The notes beneath the pieces are model-generated. The model ran no database searches, was not told where the DNA came from, and saw nothing but the letters and a program-made list of their open reading frames with translations. From the NCBI GenBank assembly GCA_037447655.1, contig JBBHKE010000305.1, positions 38,368 through 67,673 on the forward strand: a stretch of DNA of 29,306 nucleotides. The letters are read 5' to 3'. The translations under genes were made by a program, and so were the position numbers. Within the stretch, counting starts at the first letter, position 1. Each line of letters begins with the position of its first letter. This document shows positions 10,210 through 21,900 of the stretch, in pieces. The DNA is from Zygnema cylindricum. Lineage: Eukaryota > Streptophyta > Zygnematophyceae > Zygnematales > Zygnemataceae.

Positions 10210-12951
10210 CTGAATTCATAAAAACCGTAGCAGTTTCCCTCCTTAACAACATGTATGGATTGTGTAAAATAAAAAGAGAGCTGCAAGCACAAAATTTCAG
10301 ATTATCTTGCTGACGTCACTGCCATTTTCAGACACTTGAACTAGCTTGTTGTTTTTTGTAATTTTTTGTGACTTACCTCTTCATTGGGACCTATCATAGA
10401 GCTGGCAGAATTACCGACACGTGAACAAAATATTCCCACATTGAGCGTGTAGAAATTTATGGTATTCTGAAGCTTCCCAACACCAGGATCCATACGATTT
10501 GCAATAATAGAATCGCATGTATCTTCTGGTTTGACGTCATAAAACGTCACACATGGTAAGGTGTACGGAAGGTTTCCACGCTTGATGCACACCTAGAAGA
10601 AAATTAGATTGAAAAACTATACACTGTTAGTAGTAAACGTGAACCCTCAAATTTGAAGTGAGTTTGGCTTTCGTTTTATTTTCATGTGAAAAAAATAGCT
10701 AAGAGTTCTCCAAACCTGCTGAAAAGGCTGGAGGTCGTTGCAATCAAGATCTGGGTTTGGTGATTCTGGTCCGAAAAAAGCCGTCAGATCAAACATATTC
10801 TTGATCGAATCACAAGTGTCATCCTGCAAGCAAAAACACATAACTTAATTACTCTTAGTTAAAAATAGCTTACGGTTAAAAATCATGCAGAGCCTTATGA
10901 AGTTGATGAAAAACAAAGAAAGTAAATTTCAAGAAACTCTTAGCGCGCTCAAAAGTAAGCTTTTTAAGCAAAAAAAAATGCAAGCATTTGTAGACAAATT
11001 CTAAAGCAAAAAATGAAGTCATAAATTTGCATCAATCATATGTTGGAGAAAGCACCATGTCTTTTCACGCAATTTCTACGTCAATGCAGAAAAATAACTG
11101 ACCTCAGCCACGGTATAAGGAAGCGAGCAGTTGCGATAAGCAGTCACATTAACAACTGTTCCAGGAGGCAATGAGATGCTGCAGTTCAGTTTCTGCAGTA
11201 CAAAAATAGTCCAATCAGTTTTACCCGAATGTGTGGAAGCAAATAATCATTCATATAAACAGTCACGTCCATTACACAAAAGCGTCAGCCAAATATTAAC
11301 ATGTTAAACCAAATTCTTCCCCTAACTCTTACTCTCACGAAGATAATCCTCAAAAAAATTCTTGCTTACTACACGAACTTATTACTCACTAGGTAAGTGT
11401 ACAAAGCGATTACCATATCGGACGTTCTCGTTTACTCACGGGTGACAAACAACAGTGGGACAAAAACAAAGAGACAAACACGCTTACGCCTACCAAGACA
11501 CATTTCACACGGTACCAATCGTGCTACCCACGAAAAGACAAACTTACTTTCCAAACATACGAAATACCAAAACATCCATACTGACCCGAACTCGCACAAT
11601 GTATAAAAATATTTGCCCTCTCATTGTGGGAATCCTAACCTATCACAAAGAGACCTTAGGTCGTCTTCTAATAAATACATCTACGTGGCATATTATTTGC
11701 CTCTTCCTCGACTGTAGTTACAAAACTGACCTACCAAATCTTTAGCATTCACTATATCCTGGTTTTACCTTATTTTGATTTGCAAAGTCAATTCTTGTAA
11801 TTCCATACACACTGGCGATAGTATTGCAGGTCACATTTCCACTATCTGGCACAGTATAATTGTTTTGGGCGTTTCCGAGGATGACAGCTGCAAAAGTGGA
11901 CCATCGTGAACTAGATTAGAGTTTTCGTACAAACGTCCCATGGCTAACAACAACTAATGTGAAAAGAATTCAAACTGTTTTGGTCATTAAAAGCAATATT
12001 GAATATCTATATGCGGTTTCCTTTTGCAATTCCATTCTACCTTCTGCCACGTCACCACCTTGTGACAGCACCCTGGTACATTGTTACCTGGCACACACAA
12101 AAGTTCTTACTTTGTTTACTTTGTTACGACGTAGGTTAATATATACGCTGATTTTAGTGTTGATAATTGTATATAAAAATGTACGATTCACAAAAATAGT
12201 ACAATTTTATTGATACGACTACTTGGAATACTTGCCTGTAACGCTTAGTAGTTTGTATGTATAATTACCCTATGACCTGGCACACATGTGAGTTCGTCAC
12301 TATTTAGCTGACCTGGTACACACGTGAGAAGGTTCTCGGCATCGCTGGCCGAATAGCCCATAGGGCAAACGCAAATGTAGGTTCCCGGATAAAGCGCAGA
12401 ATTCACGCAAATGCCCACGCCACATGGATTTTTGGAGGTAAATGTGCACGGATTGGCTGCATGGCCACATAAAACATCAATTTCCATGTAAAAAAGCAAT
12501 CAGATGTAACTATGATAGGTAACATATTCATTGAAACAGGGAGTAGTCCGTTAGGCTGTCATAAACACTATTATGGCAACGGCCACTAAAACCCAATTGG
12601 TCGATTTTTTTTGTTTGGAAAGAAAAGTGTTCTCGGATTTGTTAACTTGTGCAGCAAATGGAGGGTTCTCCATTTCAACGGATCCCCATTTCCCTACGTC
12701 TTTCTAATGCAATAAAGGCCTGACACAGGTCTGTCATGCCACTAGTTTTTGGTGTTTGTACATCCAAAAATAAACTGTGTGAAATTTCGAAACACATGTG
12801 AAGGGTTTGTGTGAAAAGCGTCAAAAAATGGTTTATGATTTTCAAGCATAATTTTTTTGCAATTGCCCTGCTCCTGAAATATCCCCCTTGCTCTACATTT
12901 CTTTCATAAAGATAGTGATAGAATCGTTCTCACACAGACTAGAATGCGCCA

Positions 12952-12988
<37 letters not shown>

Positions 12989-15900
12989 ACAAACGGAAGC
13001 ATCCAGCCACTCACAAAAGGAACATCTAGCCACTCACAAAAGGAACATCTAGCCACTCACAAAAGGAAGCTCACAGAAGTTAAGCACACAAAAAACAACA
13101 CCAAAAAGATTTATCACGAGTCTTGTTTAAAGACGCATATGTTAAGTCGAAGATGTTTCTCACTCTCACAAAGAATTCTTTTTCACTATAACACTTCTCA
13201 AAATCCTTACTCAAAGATTACCATACAAGAGAATATACAACAATTAGAAGACCAACTTGGCTTAACTAACTCATAGACACAAAAGCACAACCGAAACTAA
13301 ACGTGCATAAGAACGTGTGTACGGTACGAACGCGAAACGTAGCATGCACGGAACAATATTGAGCATTACATACAGAAAACGCATGTGAACACGAAACGGA
13401 TTCACTGATTTGCACAATGCACATCTTAACAAATAACGATACTCCGGACTAACCGGAGTACCAGTGTAAAAATGTGAGGACAAACCTGGAGCGCAAGTTT
13501 GCGTGCCATCCGTGTTGGCGACGGCCACGAAGTCGCTACCGCATTTGCACAGATTGGTTGCGCCGGACACAATGCAAACGCCATTGCCGCATGGATTCAT
13601 AAGACCCGGACCGTTAGCCACTTGGAGCTTATTCCTTGCAAAATTGTTTAGCATACAAGGGTCGCCTGCATAAATGCGAGAGCGCAAATGTAAACACCAA
13701 CCCTCACAATTTATTAGTTTTTAGTTGGCGGATTATTCTTATGATACGATTGGGGCTATTATCTCATGGGGGTAAAGAACCCCGCAACAATATCAAAATT
13801 TTGGTTCTTCAACTTACCTATTCTTATAGAAATGAAATCTCATACAACGGAACCAAGGAAAAATTAAGTGATTGCTGATAAGAATTCAAAACTGATTACA
13901 AGAACATATGCTACTTTTGAATACCTATGGCTCGAAATTTCTCAAAAGTTAGTTTTGATGATATTACTGACAAAGTACAAGGAAAAAATTGTCTTGGAAA
14001 AAATTGAGCATATTTCCTTGATGGAAGGTAATGTGGTTGGTAATGACCAAGGGCAGGTAAGCTCTTACTTGGAGTATTCACAATTGGTAAAAGTGCCGGC
14101 AAAGTGTTTATTCCGCAAATTCCAGGTCCACTCATAATTTTCAGTTTCATGTATCCATTGTCGCCCCAATTCGGGCCCCAAGAGTTTCGGATGAGCCAAT
14201 AGGGCGGAGAATAGGTCAAATCATAGCCAACCACAACGACCGCGTGGTCCACTCCACCAGAAAAACAGTCGTCATCATCAAACACTCCCTGCGGAAACAA
14301 TCACAGAGGCTACACATCAAACCAGGCTGACACATTTAAGGGAACCCTTTTTGTGATAAAATGGACACTTTATTTTAAAATTGAAATAAAAGGACAGCTG
14401 TCCTCAAGAGATGAAGAAAGTGAAAGTTGGCGTCAACTTATTTGATCAATCAGGAGTTTGCAAAACCATAATTGCGCAAGAAATCAGTAAGAGATGGTTC
14501 CGACAAATCACGAGATTAGAGAAAGAAAATCAAACTGCATCCATGGTAAATAGAGTGAGGCGGTTCCGATTCAGATTTTACAGTCAAACTAAAGTCAGAA
14601 GCCCACAAGGCGGACAAAGATTAACGTACACTTGTCTTTCTCAATAAAACTGATTCGTCTTCTTCCTCTTTATTTGAATGAAAAAAAATGCTATGGATCG
14701 GATAATTGTTGTAATTTCTTTTCTGCCTTTTGTAATCTAAGGTGGTGAATTATGATTATTCACATCCTAATGGTGGTCCTATCCTGACGTGACACTAGTG
14801 CATTTTTTTCTGCTAACTGACAAACACGGTGATCTAGATCTCCATTTGTACTAAAGGTGATCCTGTGGCTCTCCAGAATGCACGGAATTATTTCCGAAGG
14901 AGCCAGTATACCCACGATGGACCTGTGGTCAAGCAAAATTGTCGATGTTAGATATCGCCAGAATTGTCATAGACATTAAAAGGAGCCAAAAATGGATAAA
15001 TCTCCACAATCAATTTTAGGAGAAAACACCAAACTTGCTTGAAGAGGCGGCCTAATTGCCTTATGCGCGCTTAACACGACAACTGGAAACTCTGAACCAA
15101 CATTTTGGTTCACTACTCCAAATAATCCCTGTCACAAAAGTCAATGACTCCTATAGAACACCTAGTTTTTTTGGAAACAGACAAATGCCCCACTATTGAT
15201 CATTTTTTAAATTTCATCATGTTTGTAGACTATTGACCTAGACCTCTCTAATATCGAATGCTGATTTTGGAGGACCTTGAAAGGGATAGGAAGTACTGCA
15301 AAAAGTTAAATGACGCTCTTACTCGGATGCATATTGAGTTACCTATCGATATAGGTGAAAAGTAAAAAACAAATAAAAACAAAGGAGATAAAATGTCAAG
15401 ACAATAAGCTTTCAACAATCTAATTCGGTCATGAGAGTGTAGAAGTTCGACATGTTATGAAATTCAAATTTTTAAAACCCATAACACCTTGCCTGATAGG
15501 ATGGTTTATTGGCTTACCATCTTTGAAAAAAACTCACCATTTTGGGATCATAATTCAAGAAAGAGCTTCCACTTGCTTCTAAGCTCACGATTGCTGTTTG
15601 TTGTTGGAGGGCCAAAAGCAGTCCTAGCCAGCCATTCATCTGGATCCTCTCGAAGGACGATATGGTCCATTTGTTTCTGGTCTACACAGTCCAATTAACG
15701 TCTTGTTAAGCGGACAGAACCAACATCACAGGGATGTACCACTTCATTAGCTAGGAGAACTAGACCCGCTGATGGGCTTCAATAAGTAGCAACGACATAA
15801 TGCAAATTTTTATTAATTTGCTACAAGACTTGACACTAGTGGTGGCAGAAAATGAACTGAAATTTTCGATCTAGTAGGGAAATCGGTCCATTTTTCGCTG

Positions 15901-18900
15901 TTTTGTACTTTCCATCGATATTTTAGTTTCATCAGGCAGATTGTTTGGTTTTATACCATTGCACACCTCCCTCGGTCTTAACAGGAGAAATTCAAATTTC
16001 TGTGGCATGACAGTAAATCTGACAAAAACTTGAGGTATCTCCAGCAAAAACAGATATCACGATGCCAACCGAAGAGATGGCATTTCCATGCGACCTTCAC
16101 AAATTTACATTTTCGTGTCTGGACAACAACATAGACTCCGGAAAATGCTGATTTTTGGCAGACATAAAATAAACAATAGTAAGGACCCAATGAAGAAAAC
16201 AGAAGAACAAATTGTTTATATCTAAGGGAGTTATGAATCGTCAAAGTTTAAACAATATTAAACAGAAGCAGCTTTGCATATTTATTACATTGTATTTGTT
16301 TTTAGGCAACTCTGCGGATGTGAGAAACATTGTTTATACTACTTTCGGCGAACCAGTGCAGACGCTTTTATCCACAAGCGTCATTACACAGTAATTTCTC
16401 AAGTGTAATGACCAAGATCTTGGCCGTCCGGCAAACCTGAAATTGGACGGCCACGAGGTTCTTGAGTCACTGGTACGCTGCGTGGCATAACTAACAAACC
16501 AAAACTACAAAAATCTGTTTGTTGAGACTCTGGAAAGCTAATAAGTATCTTTGTGACTTGTGATTTCTAGATCTGAGCAGTGGTTATGGGTTCAGGGTTC
16601 AGGTATGGTTGACTTTTGTGTTTAAGAATCAAATGCTGTATATTTTTGCTTCAGTTAAAAAGTTTATTAAAAAAGGCGCTATAGGTCCGATTTTGGACCG
16701 AATTCATGGGCTTCTGGGGCGGATCTTTCCATTTCGAACTTCTAGTTCTTATGATGATAGTTTTGCACAAACTATTAGTTGTTAAATCATTTCTATTTCC
16801 TTTTCCCTGGTTTAAAATTGAATGCGTGTGGGTAATAAGAAAATTACTTGGCCTCTCGAGCAAATTCCTGGAGTATAGTCAGAGATCAGTATGAGAGGAT
16901 TCTTGGAGGCATAGTCAAGGGCTGCTGTTGGCCATCCACCGACAGCGCAGTCCCGGGCCAAGCCTGAGCAGTTCAATATTTGCTCCTCTGCGATAATAGG
17001 AACATCGGAACTTCCCGCATTCGTAATGTAAAAGGCGCTTTCGATAGCAGAAGTGGATGCAAAGACCCAACAAGTGCCTGGAAGAGCCATGAACGTGTGG
17101 ATAAATTTTAAATCAAAATGGAGTTAAGGTTATATGGTTCAACATCTCCAGCTGTCTAACAAATTTGAATGCGTAAAAATTCAGTTGCTAATATTATGTA
17201 CATTGAAAGGTGCCATAGATGTTGCTCAAATTGTTGAAAGCCTTACATGTCAAGTTATTAAAAGAAAAATGAAAAACTTTAGCGAGAAAAGTGATTGTGT
17301 TTGTGACCAGACTTAATCTAGTACGTGGATCAATAAAAGGTCCATTTTCACTTGTCAATTGCCACGATGGTTTTTGGCAGTGGTTTTGAAGTTTCATGCT
17401 TTTATCGCATTTGAACATCTATTTTTTCAATCATGACGGAGCACTTTGATTATTTAGGTCAGGACTTGGGTCATGACTTTGTAAACGATGGTAAAAGCTA
17501 TACCCAACTTAATACCACCCATGCCTCAGGTTTCATTGACCTCTTTTCTAAGCACAAGCCCCATGCAGAAATTGTCTTAGACATACTGCAGTTTTGCTGG
17601 TCCTTGATTGAGGCCACAGCTCGTCGCTTCACCCAATTCCAGCTGGTCGCAACCATCCAAGATGGTTTGTTGTCGTCATCCGGTAGGATGTATCCCAAGC
17701 TTACATAGCGGAAATATCTGTTCAGATTTGTAGGCTTTGCTCCTTCAAGACTTGTAAGCCCTAGACCACGTCCCTCTGCAAATACGAAGTGAAAATTGTT
17801 TATTCAGTAAAAATTGTTTATTCATTAGTTTATTTGAGTCTAGGGGGCCGGTATGTAGTCGCGCCGTATCAATAATAAAATTAGCCCTTCAATCTTTTCT
17901 ACAATATTTGAGTGGCTGATTGTTCATCTTACATTTTCAGCCTTCATGATTTTGTATTGCATGCCTTCATCTGCTTTTTACCGTGTAGTCGATACAATCT
18001 AAAATTCATAAAAACATGCACTAACAATTGTACCGATATGTCTGACCTTAAGAGACAAGTGAGGTAATACACGCTACTTACCGAAGGTACAAGTTGCATT
18101 ACTTTCAATCGTGGCGTACCCCTTGTCACAAGTACATGGCACATCAAAGCCCGTACAGTAGCCATGACCTCCGCAAACCCCCCTGAGCTGAGTTGTATTG
18201 CAAAATCTCTCGCAATCTGTTACATTTTTCCTGACAGGTCTCGAGTTGTTACAAATTGTTAATTTATCAACTTCAAAGCAATTGCTTTCTGTAATACCAC
18301 AAGCTCGATTGCCATTCACACTGATGTTCGCCGAGGAGAAGAAATTGTTGCTGACGTCAACTTTGACGCCTACCAAAGTTTGGAGTTCGAGAGTTAAATT
18401 GCCAGTGAGAAGGTTGTTTCGCAAATTCCTGTAATAACCACACCACAATAGGTTTGGCATGGTTCGTTATTGTTCTCGTTGCTTGCAATGTTTGGCAAAC
18501 AATTTTTTTTCTACCACATTCAACTTCAACTCGACAGAATTATGCAAACACAAAAACTCAATTGCCGTAATTAAACGCTAGGTAGCTGGGATATATCACC
18601 TATGGAGAGCCCTCCACACCATTTCTTAGACTATGTATTATCATCCACATTAGTCATGTTTTAGATGAAGATATAAAAAATAACAAGTTTTTGACTAATG
18701 AGAAAATGAACAATGAAGACTGCCAAAATTGTTGATTCCTAGAATGTCAAAAAAGGGTCGATCATAATCGATTTTCGCTTTCTTTCTGTGGATTTTTTTC
18801 TTTTTATTTGTAGACGAAGGGAAAAAAGACGAGCTGATTTGGACTTTTAATTTTTTGGTTAGTAGTTATCAAAGACATCTGGAGGTTTTGACAGCAACGA

Positions 18901-21900
18901 CCATCATGACTTTATGCTTGATATCTCGAGAGGCCAGCCAAATGGCTAATTTAATAACGACTTCATACTGCTATAAACCTATGTGTGGAATAAAATCGAA
19001 GAATGACAAAATAAAACGATGTAACTTACAATTCTTCAAGTTTTTTAAGACTGGAAAAACTTGCAGGCATTGTGCCCATCCACTTGTTAGAGGACAAATA
19101 TCTGCATTGAAATAGGATATTACAAGAAAGATTCAGTGGACGAAACCGGGTACTTTTGTGGTACAACATAATCTCCACAGCTTGAACATCTCCTTACTAG
19201 TAAAGCCAGAAAATTGGGTAGAATGTGGATCAACTTACAATTTTCGCAACTTGCTTAAGCTACCTATATTTGCAGGTAATGTACCACTGAAGTTGTTCCG
19301 ATCCAGATACCTGAAACATTCATTTGAAAAACTTGACACATTCACCTGAAGAAATTGCGTGAGCGGTAAAATATAACGCGCTCATCTCTAACCAAGAATA
19401 CCTTTAGCCAGAAGCGAACACTACGCATCCCCATATGAGGATGCAACCCACACCGTTTTTGCAAAACATGGGAGGGTACAAGTGTACTACAATGATTAAA
19501 CCAAAAGTAAAGGGTATGTGTACTTGTAATACTCACAACTGTTCGAGTCTTGGCAAATTCATAAGACCGGAAGGAATTGGACCTATAAGGTTGTTTTTAG
19601 AGAGGCGTCTGCACGTCAGCAATCACGTCAATAGAGTAGAGTAAAGTTAATCATTTCTGCCGGAGGCATAAATTGAGCTTTTGAATTTTCTTTGGCATCT
19701 CTTTGCTTTTGTCTCAAGTTTTAACCTAAACAAAAAAGTACACTTATTGAGAAAGACCCTTGTATACTTCGCCTTCCAACGAGTAAACAAATACAGGCTT
19801 TTGAAACGGAAGGGCCATAATGTAAAGTTACAATAGCCATAAAGTACGTTTGCAATAAATGTAATGTTTTAAGAAATGAGTTTTGCTGCTATTGTGTCTT
19901 CTATTCTCTTTGAATCTGCAACATTTCATGTGCACTAATTTGCGAGAGTGTCTTCCGATATGTGACACACCAGCTTTTACCACAGTAATTGCTACATGTT
20001 TGAACATATTCTACATTGGTTGGGTCAAAATGGGTTTAAATGGTTTGGAGGATGTTGGAATTACACCATTTAGGGTGTTTTCTCGATTTTTTTTTATGAC
20101 AAATAAAGTGCCACACAGCTTCAAATGAAGCATAAAGTTTAACACAAAGTAGCCCATTCATCTCACCAAATTTGGAGCATATTTGACCTTTTTTCAAACA
20201 ATTTTATTCCGCTCGGAGTTTTGTCTGTCAATGGGATCCTCGAATGAATGTGTATTTGTAAATTTTAGGGAAAACTAAAAAATCTTAAATTTGGATGTGA
20301 CATTGGAGGCTGAAATGTTATCTGATTACCGTTTTTCATTTATTTCCTTTGATTTGGCATAGTAGTCTGTTTCGGGCTCCTTTTCAAGGATTTTTGAAAT
20401 TTTTAAAAGTTTTTTTCTTTTGGCAGTGACATTATTCCCAGTGCAACTCATCCGGGTATGTGTTTTAAAAAATAAATTAAAACCGAAGGTGGATTTTGGA
20501 CCATATTTACTGTTTATTGTGAATTTTTGAGAAATGAGAAGATATGCCAACTTCAAATCTTAGATTGGGAGTGAAATGCTACCAGATTTCAGTTTTCAGT
20601 TGTTCTGTGCTCTTAAAATTTAAAATTTTATGGGAAGAAAACCAGATGTGTTTACTCAAACTACTACGCAGTATAACAATCACGCAACAAGACTATTTTT
20701 TAACAAATATTTTTACAATGTTAACATTAGATCCGTCAAAAATCAAACACGTATTTTAGACTGCTCCTGTTTTTGGAAACATCTGAAATTCAAACATAAA
20801 CCATTTCGAAACAATTTTTTACCCAGAAAATGTTATAGTTTATGATCATAAAATATCGAATTAGATCGTTAACAAAGAAAAAATAGAAAATCTGAATTCA
20901 GACGACCTCCGTATTCCGGTTCGAAGCTGGGCGACTTTTAGGATTTTAAAAGTCGCCAGAATTCTTGAGACCAGGAAAAAAAAGGCATGAACAAAAGTTA
21001 AGAAAAACGAGCCTTAGTCGACATGCGCCAAAGGTTTGACCTTTGGTAGCCTTAAGTTATGCTTTTATCACATTTTGAAAAACTTCCACATATTTTCACA
21101 CTAAATACATTTTTCAAAACAATTCTGACGATTGATTGCAGCCTAGTAGGTAATTGTACAACTCTACTTCGCGCACAAAAAATTAAAAAAATTTGGAGTG
21201 TGGGAAACAGAAATTGTTATGCTTACAGTATTTTAAGCTTTGGTAGATTTCCTAGAGACGCTGGAATAGGTCCACTCAAGTTATTGGCAGATAAATCCCT
21301 GAAATACCAATCATTAAAAAATAGAAATAATCTTGTTATACCAATGTAATTTTGAACACCTTCATTGAAGTAAAAAAAAAAGTAGAAGACTTCATGCATG
21401 GTTTATCTGCATTAGTTACCAATGCAAAAAAAGGAAATTGTGCCGAGAGTTATAGTCTCCAACACACATGTATTTTTCTCTAATTAAGTCTTAACAAGAG
21501 CCCTTCTTTCCACGTACAATTCTACAAGAGTATCCAAGAGGCCTATGACTTCCGATATGCTTCCTCCGGAGACGGTTGTTGAGAGTGTCCTGCATCACAA
21601 AGGAGCCTTTAAGAATTTTTTTTTTCTAATCAGAGAAGCATAAAAGACCACGAGGGTTGGGCTTAAAAATGATAGATAACCCAACATGTGTTCATGTAAC
21701 ATTAATAAATTTTTGAATGCTACCCCGTGATTAAATTTTTTTCAATCACTCTTTTGTCCCGAAATAGCTTAGGGAGTGTATATCGTCCCTGTAAGGTAGG
21801 TAAGAGCCAGGTAGGGATCATGTGATGAACCTCGACTCTCCTCTAAGAAGCATTTCAGTGGCGATATTAAAAGGAAAAGCGCTCAGGTTAACCATTCCAA

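Noticed and set aside
20880-20965. tRNA-like T-arm (ggttcgaagctggg) next to a hairpin
   Set aside because: No A box at the right distance and no cloverleaf.
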